NCBI GenBank assembly: GCA_947624755.1
Contig: CANQLQ010000019.1
Coordinates: 1 to 14,204 of the forward strand
Length of the DNA stretch: 14,204 nucleotides
Direction of reading: 5' to 3'
From: an uncultured Clostridia bacterium
GTDB taxonomy: Bacteria > Bacillota > Clostridia > Oscillospirales > Acutalibacteraceae
Part shown: in pieces, positions 5,888 to 13,593 of the stretch
Layout: every line of letters starts with the position of its first letter
Numbering within the stretch: position 1 is the stretch's first letter
Notes under the pieces: generated by a model
What the model was told of the DNA's origin: nothing
What the model saw: the letters and a program-made list of their open reading frames with translations, nothing else
Databases searched by the model: none
Program-made: the position numbers and the translations under genes

Positions 5888-7418
5888 AAAAAATACCCCC
5901 TGCTAAATAATTTTTTACTGCATTTAATTCAAGTGTCGTTCCTGTAAATTCAATATCGCCGTCCATAAACTGATAATATCCTTCACCTAATGATGTTATT
6001 GAAGCTCTCTGCATTAGCGGTCTACCATTATGGTCATTGTCTTCATCAGCAAGCAAAAAGAACATTCCTTTTAGCTGTACACTGTCATAGAATAACTTAG
6101 CAAATGATCCATTACTGCTGATAATATCAGCGTTCCGCATAGCGGTGTTTACAGCATTTCCTACACCTGTCGCAAAATCCATAACAGATTGAGCATTCTG
6201 ACCAATTTTACCAATAATGTCATCGCTGTATGTGTTTCCGCTGTATGCTAATCCTTTAAATGCACCGCTGTCATCTGTCAAAAACGCATATGTTTTTTTC
6301 GTTTTTGGAATGTATTCAGGAACGCCGCCTAATGCGTTCAATCCTGATGCTATCAGCATTGCCGTTGTATCGCCGCCGCCTGCCATTCCGCCGATAGCCA
6401 CATTTACGCCTACAGGAGCTGACACGTGTTTAATAATGCCTCTACTATTTGAAATTTGTACCGCACATTCACCACTGATTAAATCCAGTTTATAATCAAT
6501 GGTTAATTGATTTTCACCCTGTAAATCGTTGCTGTCAATTGCAAACTGACCTATTGCAGGGATTGTTAATGTGTAAACGCTGTAGGGCGACATCTGTAGC
6601 CATTGACCGCGCGATAATTGGGGGTGCTTCGGAACTGCCAGCGAATGTTGAAACTCATAGGGTTGTGAAATGTTATATCCATAACCTGTCACACCGCTGT
6701 CCCAAAATCCGACTTTCATACTTTCACCGCCTTCAATGTCCAACGGCAAAGGGACAAACAAACACGATGTTATGTACTGCATGGGGTTAAATAACGTTTT
6801 TAACAGATCTGACGTTATTCCCGTTAATTCTTCTAAGCTGTCAAAATCAATTTCCGTATAGTCCAGTGTCGCGTCAAACAATTTGTTGCATAATTCGCGG
6901 ATAGTTTCAGCATAGCAGAAATAATATGTTATCGCGCCGTATGCCGTGTTATTCCCTGTCTGTGCGCCGTTCATAACACCTAGTATAAATGTTCCTGATG
7001 ACGTTGTTTTTGTAGTGAACGGTGATCGTGCTGTGTTTACTATTGTTGTCGGACTGGATTTTGACGGATAAAATGTATCGGGTACATTGGTATCAAACGT
7101 TGTTGATGCTCGCGCTATATATAAATCTTGCGAGGAAATTTCATTTTTCCATGTTGCCAAAACGTCTTCATTAAACTGACCATACCATATCCCATCTTTG
7201 AATGTCCAATCCTCTATAAAATAGTATCGCTTAAATTCGGGAATGTACGCATAGTTAAAATTCACAGGGGCGTTTACCAGTCCATAATTTACCATTACCG
7301 TCGGCGATATAATGCTAGACTGTGCAACCATTTCACATTGAATGGTTGTACCTCCTCCTGATATTTGTTTTGTTGAATTTATACGCTTTGAAAAATTATA
7401 AATGTCAACTTCAAACAT
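5880..7418 (-). CDS. Tail knob / distal tail tube protein (phi29 gp9-like)
   Basis: This 512-residue protein forms the distal tail tube. In phi29 gp9 a hydrophobic loop plugs the tube and is released to penetrate the membrane. Segments typical of this family in small podoviruses include FNYAYIPEFKRYYFIEDW and the following GQFNEDVLATW (about residues 53-91). A glycine- and alanine-rich hydrophobic stretch at about 335-367 (VGVNVAIGGMAGGG, then AMLIASGLNALGG) is the candidate membrane-active loop. The protein is shorter than gp9 of phi29 (599). Start: ATG after GAGAGGTGG, 19 bp downstream of the capsid gene. It lies between capsid and endolysin genes, as expected for a late structural gene. 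Confidence 0.85.
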   Translation of the reverse strand: MFEVDIYNFSKRINSTKQISGGGTTIQCEMVAQSSIISPTVMVNYGLVNAPVNFNYAYIPEFKRYYFIEDWTFKDGIWYGQFNEDVLATWKNEISSQDLYIARASTTFDTNVPDTFYPSKSSPTTIVNTARSPFTTKTTSSGTFILGVMNGAQTGNNTAYGAITYYFCYAETIRELCNKLFDATLDYTEIDFDSLEELTGITSDLLKTLFNPMQYITSCLFVPLPLDIEGGESMKVGFWDSGVTGYGYNISQPYEFQHSLAVPKHPQLSRGQWLQMSPYSVYTLTIPAIGQFAIDSNDLQGENQLTIDYKLDLISGECAVQISNSRGIIKHVSAPVGVNVAIGGMAGGGDTTAMLIASGLNALGGVPEYIPKTKKTYAFLTDDSGAFKGLAYSGNTYSDDIIGKIGQNAQSVMDFATGVGNAVNTAMRNADIISSNGSFAKLFYDSVQLKGMFFLLADEDNDHNGRPLMQRASITSLGEGYYQFMDGDIEFTGTTLELNAVKNYLAGGIFYE

Positions 7419-7437
7419 ATAGTGCCACCTCTCTGTT

Positions 7438-8607
7438 TTATTCCATTAACAATACTACTGCTTTTTCCGTGAAATCATTCCAATAGCGCGTAGTCGTATG
7501 GAAAAATACGTTGCTATAACCACCTGCGGCATTGAATGGAGTGGGTGCTGACCAATTATTAACATTAGTCTGTCCCATTGCTTCTACATCGGAAATAATC
7601 GCTAACACATTAGACTGTTTAATATTACTTCCTGTTTTTTCTTCGCCGTTACCGTCAATATATGTAGGTGTAATATTAATACTATCAGGATCTTTAATGG
7701 ACTGCCAGTAATTAACTACCTCTGCATCTCCATATTTCAAAAATTCGGTGTTAAATGTGTTCGCTAAAACAGATGCGGCGATTTGGAATGTAGCAGGCGC
7801 ATACAGATATATACGTTGCCTTTTTTTCGGGGTGTGTCTGTTAATGTTATGTCCTTGTATAATCGTCTGATATAATGATGAACGTTCGGTCATCATTTCA
7901 CTTATCGTGGCAATTTTTGAATATAACCACTGGATAAAACCTTTGTAATTTTCAGGCTCATAAACAGATTGTGCCGTTAATGACAACCCAGTCAGATCGT
8001 TATATTCTGTTAATACTTTTATGACGCGTGTTGCAGATGCCTCATCTAATATCCCTGCTATTTGATTTGCTACTGTAATTCTTGCTAAATTTTCAAATTC
8101 CTGCTCACGAATGTCGCTTACATTCTGCATTACCATTGACACAAAACGCCCGAACTCATCTGCTGACCTGAACGCTGTATCTAATTGATCTCTAAACAAT
8201 GTTATATGCCTCTGCCATGTACTCTGACCATAAAAATTTGTCTGTAACACATCGGGCTTATTCACCTTATACATATCAACAGACTTTTTGTCATCTAATG
8301 ACAGTCGCTCATCATTTTCCGCATCTTTATCGGCAACCTGCAATTTACGCACATGATTGCCAAATGTAACATTGTCCACCATTAATCCCTTAAACTTCGC
8401 GTAATAGGGACGAACACTAAATATTGTGCGTGACAATACCTGTGAAACTGCCTGCAATAACGGATCATATCCTGTTTTCAATGATATGTTCGCTACTGAT
8501 ATTAAACTATCGGTTGTTAGTGTTGCTAAATCTTTGCGTCCTGTTGCTTGTCCAACAACCTCATTTAATACCGAACTAATCTGATTAATTGTCAATTCCT
8601 GTGCCAT
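7438..8607 (-). CDS. Major capsid protein (phi29 gp8-like)
   Basis: A 389-residue protein in the expected place right after the scaffold candidate and before the tail knob. The sequence pattern (N-terminal MAQELTINQISSVLNEVV, the VRPYYAKFKG and DQLDTAFRSADEFGRF segments, C-terminal RYWNDFTEKAVVLLME) fits the HK97-fold capsid proteins of phi29-like gut podoviruses; phi29 gp8 has 448 residues. The open frame extends to a GTG at 8616, but that is only two bases from the ribosome site. The ATG at 8607 has AAAGGA at a workable distance (about 11 bases) and was chosen, leaving 8 bp after the upstream stop. Confidence 0.85.
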   Translation of the reverse strand: MAQELTINQISSVLNEVVGQATGRKDLATLTTDSLISVANISLKTGYDPLLQAVSQVLSRTIFSVRPYYAKFKGLMVDNVTFGNHVRKLQVADKDAENDERLSLDDKKSVDMYKVNKPDVLQTNFYGQSTWQRHITLFRDQLDTAFRSADEFGRFVSMVMQNVSDIREQEFENLARITVANQIAGILDEASATRVIKVLTEYNDLTGLSLTAQSVYEPENYKGFIQWLYSKIATISEMMTERSSLYQTIIQGHNINRHTPKKRQRIYLYAPATFQIAASVLANTFNTEFLKYGDAEVVNYWQSIKDPDSINITPTYIDGNGEEKTGSNIKQSNVLAIISDVEAMGQTNVNNWSAPTPFNAAGGYSNVFFHTTTRYWNDFTEKAVVLLME

Positions 8608-8615
8608 AATAATCA

Positions 8616-8966
8616 CTATCCTTTCTTATCTTCCTTTGGGTCTAAAATATTTGCTAGAATATCGTCAACAGTTTCAATTTTCTGCTCAACGTTGTTTATG
8701 TTTTGCTGATATACAGATTTTTGTATGTCGTCCAGTTTTCCGAAAATGCTTTCAAATAATTTATCCTCAGGCTTCTGCTGTACCTGTTGTACCTGCTGTA
8801 GCTGAGGTAGTGGTTGTACCTGTTGTACCTGCTGTACCTGAGGTAGTGGTTGTACCTGTTGTACCTGCTGTACCTGCTGTACTGGTTGCGGCATTGCCGC
8901 GATTTTTGCTATTTCTTCCTTATTAAATCCTGCGTTTGCTAACGCTATAACTTCATTAATATTCAT
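8616..8966 (-). CDS. Scaffolding protein candidate with VQQ repeats
   Basis: A 116-residue protein directly upstream of the capsid gene, the position and size of the phi29 scaffold gp7 (98 residues). A helical N-terminal segment (about residues 1-26) and a helical, charged C-terminal part (about 64-116, EDKLFESIFGKLDDIQKS and the final DDILANILDPKEDKKG) flank a low-complexity tract of VQQ and PLPQ units (about 27-64). Scaffold proteins are typically small, helical and elongated, so the linker would act as a spacer. The call rests on gene order and composition. A ribosome site GAGGTG precedes the ATG, and the candidate pRNA lies immediately upstream. Confidence 0.6.
   Translation of the reverse strand: MNINEVIALANAGFNKEEIAKIAAMPQPVQQVQQVQQVQPLPQVQQVQQVQPLPQLQQVQQVQQKPEDKLFESIFGKLDDIQKSVYQQNINNVEQKIETVDDILANILDPKEDKKG
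8785..8874 (-). repeat. 36-bp tandem repeat inside the scaffold gene
   Basis: Two nearly identical 36-bp units (8785-8820 and 8821-8856, differing at one base, GTAGC against GTACC) plus a half unit (8857-8874). Each unit is built of four related 9-mers and encodes a 12-residue VQ/PLP pattern. High DNA identity suggests recent expansion and likely length variation between strains. Confidence 0.85.
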
Positions 8967-8981
8967 ATTTCACCTCTTTCT

Positions 8982-9070
8982 ATTATAGCGGATACCTATT
9001 AAATAGGATATGACACGCCTGTCAATGTGCCTCCCTTCCGGGGAATGCGTTATGCACTATCCGCTATAAT
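8982..9070 (-). ncRNA. Candidate packaging RNA (pRNA-like branched RNA)
   Basis: Read on the minus strand, an 89-base region is closed by a perfect 13-bp stem, ATTATAGCGGATA (9070-9058) with TATCCGCTATAAT (8994-8982). Inside are a GUGC/GCAC stem (9057-9054 with 9030-9027) capped by UUCCC-CGGAA-GGGAG (9045-9031), then UGACA-GGCG-UGUCA (9024-9011) and CCUA-UUUAA-UAGG (9007-8995). Nearly all bases are in the fold, and two inner stems abut the closing stem directly. A strong promoter would start the transcript at about 9067-9070, at the beginning of the closing stem. In phi29 a multi-helix pRNA ring links portal and gp16 ATPase. This RNA lies right after the ATPase gene in a genome with both proteins. 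No known pRNA sequence is recognised; a regulatory leader of the late mRNA is the alternative. Confidence 0.5.
8998..9025 (-). promoter_or_regulatory. Second candidate late promoter inside the RNA region
   Basis: On the minus strand TTGACA (9020-9025), a 16-base spacer and TTTAAT (8998-9003). The match is good, and it would start transcripts just before the scaffold gene's ribosome site. Its boxes coincide with hairpins of the candidate RNA, so one of the two readings may be chance. Confidence 0.4.
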
Positions 9071-9074
9071 TTTC

Positions 9075-9103
9075 ATTTTACGCACTTAAACTTCCATTGT
9101 CAA
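9075..9103 (-). promoter_or_regulatory. Strong promoter for candidate pRNA and late operon
   Basis: On the minus strand TTGACA (9098-9103), a 17-base spacer and TAAAAT (9075-9080). The -35 box is perfect and the -10 box has one mismatch to the sigma-A consensus. The predicted start at about 9067-9070 coincides with the first bases of the structured RNA. It overlaps the end of the ATPase gene. Confidence 0.65.
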
Positions 9104-10186
9104 GTACTCTCTTAACAATCCCTGTGATGCTAAACTATCAAAATAAATACCTTCCCCCCACAATAACAATTGTGTCAAAAACTTACTGTGTCTATGTTGG
9201 AACTGCAACACTTCGTCTGCACGCATAACATCGTAATGTTCTTTTGTGCCACAGGGAGTTGCGCATACATAACATATATTTTTTGATTTATGCAGATAGA
9301 TATTAATCTCGCCTATACTGCACTTTCCGACAAATTCCCTTAATGGGAATATCTTTACACGGCTATCATCATTCCTGAATACATTTTTCAACGCCATATC
9401 GCTGTATGATGTTCCTTTTGCGAACTTATACAATGCAGTGTTTTCTTTTTTCTTTGAAATTGGAACGTTTTTAGGCATATAAAGATAAATGCTCCTATCA
9501 TAATCAATCCATTTTTCAGTTTTTTCTTTTATCATTTTTTCTGCAATACGAACTAAAGACAATGATATGAAATATGGATTATATATGTTGTTACTGTTTG
9601 CCGCCATAACAACTTTGGGCGCTGATTTGTTACCTATTATTTCCTTATTTCTGATAATACTTTCAATCATATTCAAGAATGCCTCAAATTCGCCTTTAAT
9701 AGGCTTCTCCCTTTGTTCGGGTATAAACTCATCGAAAAAAATCATATCAATGTTTGAAAAATCTACACCCCTTATAGTAGCAAATGTTGATAAACTCGTT
9801 CCATACATTATTGCAGGATAGTCATAATCAGCAACTTTTTTGTTGTTATCATCTGTTTTAGCCCTAAAAACACCATATAAATTTGATGACATTTTTTCAA
9901 CTGATGTTAGAATGTGTTTATCATCGCATACAGGCGTGGCTGGTGATGACATTTTTGTAAAAATGTTATCAACTTGCGCCTGCAATCGGCGGATTAACAA
10001 CAATCGCAAATTGTGTTCCATACAATATTCAATGATTCCATATGTCTTTCCAATTGCTCTTGCACCTATCATCATATAGAAATTGACATCATATTCATTA
10101 AACATTGCAGGAATGTCTAAAAATAATTCAGTGCTTGCGCCTGTACTTTTTTGTTGTTCCGCTTTGCTTTTCTTCGTCTTTGTCAC
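9086..10186 (-). CDS. DNA packaging ATPase (phi29 gp16-like)
   Basis: The motor ATPase drives DNA into the prohead through the portal. Walker A is GARAIGKT (residues 41-48 from the chosen start) and Walker B is IDMIFFDEF with Asp152-Glu153. These and RLLLIRRLQ are family features of the gp16 group. The product has 366 residues (phi29: 332). The open frame runs back to 10312, deep inside the SSB gene, but the GTG at 10186 has AAGGAG nine bases upstream and was chosen. The overlap with SSB is then 59 bp, where one strand encodes a lysine-rich ATPase N-terminus (VTKTKKSKAEQQK) and the SSB tail in another frame. The candidate pRNA follows 15 bp after the stop codon. Confidence 0.93.
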   Translation of the reverse strand: MTKTKKSKAEQQKSTGASTELFLDIPAMFNEYDVNFYMMIGARAIGKTYGIIEYCMEHNLRLLLIRRLQAQVDNIFTKMSSPATPVCDDKHILTSVEKMSSNLYGVFRAKTDDNNKKVADYDYPAIMYGTSLSTFATIRGVDFSNIDMIFFDEFIPEQREKPIKGEFEAFLNMIESIIRNKEIIGNKSAPKVVMAANSNNIYNPYFISLSLVRIAEKMIKEKTEKWIDYDRSIYLYMPKNVPISKKKENTALYKFAKGTSYSDMALKNVFRNDDSRVKIFPLREFVGKCSIGEINIYLHKSKNICYVCATPCGTKEHYDVMRADEVLQFQHRHSKFLTQLLLWGEGIYFDSLASQGLLREYLTMEV

Positions 10187-10499
10187 CTTTACCCTCTCCT
10201 TTTTGCGATGCTCTGCAAAAATCAACACGTGATACATTGACGTATGTTCTCCAATGTCTTTCGCCGTCCTCATCTTCCCAATTGTCTGTACGTAAACTGC
10301 CGCAAACGGCAACTAAATCCCCCTTTTTGCAATACTTTTCAACAATCTCTGTCAAATCGTCAAATGTTTGGCACTGAATGAAATCGGCTAACTTTTCCGT
10401 CCTTTGCACTGCTAATGCAAATGTCCCTATTAAATGCTCTCCCGCCTCTCTCACCTCGGGGTCTTTTGCGAACCGTCCTAATAATTGTACTGTGTTCAT
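10128..10499 (-). CDS. ssb: Single-stranded DNA-binding protein (bacterial OB-fold type)
   Basis: A 123-residue SSB of the bacterial type: MNTVQLLGRFAKDPEVR at the start, then FALAVQR, DFIQCQTFDDLTEIVEKYCKKGD, VAVCGSLRTDNW and TYVNVSRVDF, all OB-fold landmarks of chromosomal SSB. It would coat the displaced strand produced by protein-primed replication, the job done in phi29 by the unrelated p5. The C-terminus is KKYRRKH, strongly basic, in place of the acidic DDDIPF-like tip that recruits partners in bacterial SSB; this end overlaps the ATPase gene. Start ATG follows AGAGAGG, 20 bp after the polymerase stop. Confidence 0.9.
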   Translation of the reverse strand: MNTVQLLGRFAKDPEVREAGEHLIGTFALAVQRTEKLADFIQCQTFDDLTEIVEKYCKKGDLVAVCGSLRTDNWEDEDGERHWRTYVNVSRVDFCRASQKGEGKGDKDEEKQSGTTKKYRRKH

Positions 10500-10519
10500 T
10501 TTAATTCCTCTCTTTCTTT

Positions 10520-12667
10520 TTAATCATTATTATAATCAGCAATATGCGCCGCATTATAAACTTTGTAATCTTCTAGCATTCTTTTACATGCTTCTTCGAT
10601 TGCTTCCTGCTCATCGGGTTTGATTACACCTTTTACCCAGTTTATTAACTGTCTATATTCGTCAGTTAATGACAATTCATAATCGGTAGGGTATATATAG
10701 GCGTATGAGGTTAATTCCAATTTATGTCCCTCAACTTCAATAGTCTTGCAATCCTTTTTTGTCCAGTCAGAATATTTAATAGCATTCTTGCAATTTTTGA
10801 AAATAAAACCCTCTTTAAAATTGCTGATACTCTTCATCATTTCTGCGCCTATCCGCTTTGGAACACCTGCTATTGTTATTTCAAATTTATTATCGATAAC
10901 ATCTGCATACTTTTTTGCACCACCTGTGATGAACTGTGAATATTCCCCCTCATATTCTGCTAAGCCCATATAATGCATTTTACCGTTTCTGTCCACTGCT
11001 GATAATTTATCGATTTTCCTTTGATTGTTGAACATTTCTATTGCATTTATGACACTTTTGTCAGGTTTTTTTAATTTGACGCTGTCAGTATCGACATATA
11101 TTACGGATTTACCACCGATTTTTTGCAACTGTTTTAAATCATATCTTGCATATGCTGTAACCCATACTCCCACCTGATATGGTAGTCCAGTAAAACTATC
11201 CAAATAATCTTGATATAGTTCTTCTTTTGTATATCTGTCATCTATATAATAAACATCATCTGTCACACTATATAATTCTTGTATTGCAACAGGATCTTGT
11301 ACTGTTAATCCGTACATCGCGTTTATTTTATTTTTTGACTTCATATACATCTCTTTTTCAAACGGATCGTCTGACCCTTTTAATGATGTTTTTTTTTCAA
11401 ATAGTTCAACAATGTAATTAATAATGTCTTTCGGCAGTTTGCGATATTCCGCCGTATACGCTTCGATTACTTCTATAAATCCAATGTTATACTCCTCTTT
11501 AATAATTTTGTAGTCTATATCGGTTATTGTTATATAACACTCTTTACAGCTTAAAACTCTGCCATTATCCAGTCTCCAATCGACGCATTTATCCATTTTT
11601 GAATACGGCAAATATGGCATTCCGTTATACTTATCTTTTAATCTAACCTCTTTTAATCTGACCTTGCATATATATGCACTGTTTATTTTTTTCGCCATTT
11701 CTTCCAATTCAAAAATTTGTCCTTTGAATTGCTTCCATTCTCCTAACGGATATAACCGTGAACACAGCTCATACGGATATGACGAACTGTAATCGTAACT
11801 TTTCACATTTTCAATGATGTCCATTGCATAGTAACGATTAGCGTGTGTATCACCACCTCTGAATGCCTCTCGTAGCAGTGAATAAATGTTAAACGATGCT
11901 AGTGTCTTTTTCATCCATTGTTTACGTCCCTGCATTATCTGAATAACGTCGCGACGTATATAGCCTGTTGACGTATATGGGATTGTAGCTATTGTATCAC
12001 CGTTAGACTGCATTTCCTTTCTTATTGCTTCCCCCAGTCCTTGCACGTCGTTTAAACAATATTCAATCTCTTCATCTGTTAGTTCTGTCCATGGATAACG
12101 TATTTTATCATAATCCATAGTTGTCTTTTTATGCTCAACATTCCAACGCTTTAAATATGACTTTAATGACATATTTGATAGCAAATATGAACACCTAAAT
12201 TCTATACAATCATCATACACAGCGTACAATGGTTTTCTGCTATCTACAAAAAAAATATCATCATCATACTCCCATTTTGTAAACGCTGTACGTATAAATT
12301 CCCATTCGTACGCTAAATTGTGAACATAAATAACAATTCGTCTATCACTTTTTCGCGCCTTGCGTGCCATAAAATTTATTAAATAACGCGCCTGTTTCCA
12401 TGTTCGCATCATAAATGACCCATAGCTTTCAATGTACCATTGATTTGACCACATAAATGCAATTTCTTTATCCCTATTTGCTGTAGTTTCAATGTCGAAT
12501 GTAATAACTAAATCTGCATAATTTCTTTTTCGCCGTCTTGCTATAGGAGCATTTTCAATAATCTCTCCAATCTGTGAACACATCCGATAATTCAGACTTT
12601 GTGTGTCTTTTATATGTTTTTGTAATGCCTTTGTATCTTCGTTTTCGATATTCTGTAAATGCGTCAT
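10520..12667 (-). CDS. Protein-primed family B DNA polymerase
   Basis: The replicative polymerase starts from the terminal protein and displaces the other strand. From the chosen start it has 715 residues (phi29: 575). Exonuclease motifs: Exo I TFDIETT (Asp58, Glu60), Exo II HNLAYEWEF (Asn117, Tyr120, Glu121), Exo III YCLND (Tyr203, Asp207). Polymerase motifs: A DYSSSYP (292-298), B KNKINAMYG (Lys445, Asn449, Tyr452, Gly453), C YVDTDS (Asp526, Asp528), KKY (585-587). The long segments between motifs A and C would hold the TPR1/TPR2 insertions for terminal-protein contact and processivity. About 55 extra residues precede Exo I. The open frame extends to 12802, but the ATG at 12667 has GGAGG ten bases upstream. 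It overlaps the terminal protein gene by 113 bp; a later ATG at 12583 would reduce this to 29 bp but lacks a ribosome site. Confidence 0.97.
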   Translation of the reverse strand: MTHLQNIENEDTKALQKHIKDTQSLNYRMCSQIGEIIENAPIARRRKRNYADLVITFDIETTANRDKEIAFMWSNQWYIESYGSFMMRTWKQARYLINFMARKARKSDRRIVIYVHNLAYEWEFIRTAFTKWEYDDDIFFVDSRKPLYAVYDDCIEFRCSYLLSNMSLKSYLKRWNVEHKKTTMDYDKIRYPWTELTDEEIEYCLNDVQGLGEAIRKEMQSNGDTIATIPYTSTGYIRRDVIQIMQGRKQWMKKTLASFNIYSLLREAFRGGDTHANRYYAMDIIENVKSYDYSSSYPYELCSRLYPLGEWKQFKGQIFELEEMAKKINSAYICKVRLKEVRLKDKYNGMPYLPYSKMDKCVDWRLDNGRVLSCKECYITITDIDYKIIKEEYNIGFIEVIEAYTAEYRKLPKDIINYIVELFEKKTSLKGSDDPFEKEMYMKSKNKINAMYGLTVQDPVAIQELYSVTDDVYYIDDRYTKEELYQDYLDSFTGLPYQVGVWVTAYARYDLKQLQKIGGKSVIYVDTDSVKLKKPDKSVINAIEMFNNQRKIDKLSAVDRNGKMHYMGLAEYEGEYSQFITGGAKKYADVIDNKFEITIAGVPKRIGAEMMKSISNFKEGFIFKNCKNAIKYSDWTKKDCKTIEVEGHKLELTSYAYIYPTDYELSLTDEYRQLINWVKGVIKPDEQEAIEEACKRMLEDYKVYNAAHIADYNND

Positions 12668-13127
12668 ATAATGTTTTACCTCCATGCTGTACGTCTGCAT
12701 AGTTTTCATTATACATCTCCACAACTGTTTCGTACTTAATTTCGTCAGTTGTCTTCGATTGAATATATTGCAGGAAATTTTTAAACATAGCAATATCTTC
12801 AATCGAATTTACTTTTATCCCTTTTTTTTTCATATTTTCAACTATTTCAGGAATTACCTCGCGTGTTCCTGATACTGTCGATGTTTGCAAATTCAAAAAT
12901 CTTTGCAATTCCCAATATGCATAGTCAATATTATATCTATTTCCCAGTTCTTTCAATGACGGGAATAAATCCCATGAAGTCGCGGCGCTCAATCCTGCTA
13001 TATCTGATTTTTGCAGACGCTTTAATCTTTTATTTGCTATCGCGCGCATTTTTGAATATTCTTTTCTCAATGCGCGATCTTCAATATTTGCAATTCTGTC
13101 TAATGACATCGGCACGTAAAATTTCAT
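12555..13127 (-). CDS. Terminal protein candidate (DNA replication primer protein)
   Basis: A 190-residue basic, helical protein encoded directly upstream of the protein-primed polymerase, the same order as genes 3 and 2 of phi29. The terminal protein gives a Ser, Thr or Tyr hydroxyl for the first nucleotide and stays attached to the 5' ends. The N-terminus (DRIANIEDRALRKEY then KMRAIANKRLKRLQ) is rich in Arg and Lys, suited to DNA binding; the last 40 residues are also basic and aromatic. It is shorter than phi29 TP (266) and no priming residue can be assigned. The ATG overlaps the preceding stop codon as ATGA, with AAAGGGG upstream. A run of nine A on the coding strand (12822-12830) encodes KKK. 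Function is inferred from gene order, size and charge. Confidence 0.65.
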   Translation of the reverse strand: MKFYVPMSLDRIANIEDRALRKEYSKMRAIANKRLKRLQKSDIAGLSAATSWDLFPSLKELGNRYNIDYAYWELQRFLNLQTSTVSGTREVIPEIVENMKKKGIKVNSIEDIAMFKNFLQYIQSKTTDEIKYETVVEMYNENYADVQHGGKTLYDAFTEYRKRRYKGITKTYKRHTKSELSDVFTDWRDY

Positions 13128-13588
13128 ACATCAGCCCCTTTTATATATTCACCATGTTTATCAATGTATCTGACAATTCTATTCAGTCTATTGATCAATA
13201 ATTCAATATTGTCGCTGTAATATGTGAATATATTTGTCCATATGGTATCTTGGTAGTGTTCCACTTTTACAGCATAAAAATTATCTCCATTCCATAACAA
13301 TGAAACTTTATATTGATATGACCCTCGTACTGCTATCAAAAGAGTAAATTTATGCTTTTGCTTTGATTTATCAATTATATTATATGTAATATCTGCTATA
13401 GTTATTGACCTGCAATAGTATGTTGAATAATAATATAAAAATTCGTCTACAGCTTCATATAAACTAGCCTTTTTAGCTATTATAGCCGTTGAGGCGTTAT
13501 ACGGTTCATTTTTTTCATAAATTATATATATCCTACTATTTTTGTCATCACTATAATTAATCGTTAAATAATATTTATCCTTTTTCAT
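13124..13588 (-). CDS. Early protein of unknown function, 154 residues
   Basis: I do not recognise this gene. The product is rich in Tyr, Ile, Asn, Asp and Lys, with probable beta strands (DKYYLTINYSDDKNSRIYIIY, and FTLLIAVRGSYQYKVSLLW) and a helical C-terminus (IELLINRLNRIVRYIDKHG). No membrane segment is seen. The open frame reaches a TTG at 13600, but the ATG at 13588, five bases after the upstream stop and preceded by GGTGATTATA, fits the pattern used by neighbouring genes. It overlaps the terminal protein gene by 4 bp (ATGA), so it is probably translated with it and made early. It could be a replication accessory or a host takeover factor; nothing in the sequence decides. Confidence 0.7.
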   Translation of the reverse strand: MKKDKYYLTINYSDDKNSRIYIIYEKNEPYNASTAIIAKKASLYEAVDEFLYYYSTYYCRSITIADITYNIIDKSKQKHKFTLLIAVRGSYQYKVSLLWNGDNFYAVKVEHYQDTIWTNIFTYYSDNIELLINRLNRIVRYIDKHGEYIKGADV

Positions 13589-13593
13589 TATAA

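Noticed and set aside
8777..8883. Direct repeats that might suggest a CRISPR array
   Set aside because: Units are contiguous with no unique spacers and translate in frame as VQ/PLP repeats.
8636..8926. Plus-strand frame with a VVPAVPEV-type product opposite the scaffold gene
   Set aside because: It is the antisense of the 36-bp repeat; periodicity comes from the repeat itself.
8982..9070. tRNA-like cloverleaf
   Set aside because: The closing stem is 13 bp, there is no T-loop consensus, no anticodon arm of normal shape and no CCA end.
8982..9070. Rho-independent terminator after the ATPase gene
   Set aside because: The closing arms are 63 bases apart and no T-run follows on either strand.
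10221..10236. Internal parS-like sequence ATCAACACGTGATACA
   Set aside because: Only 10 of 16 positions match and it lies in coding sequence; other internal CACGTG cores are weaker still.
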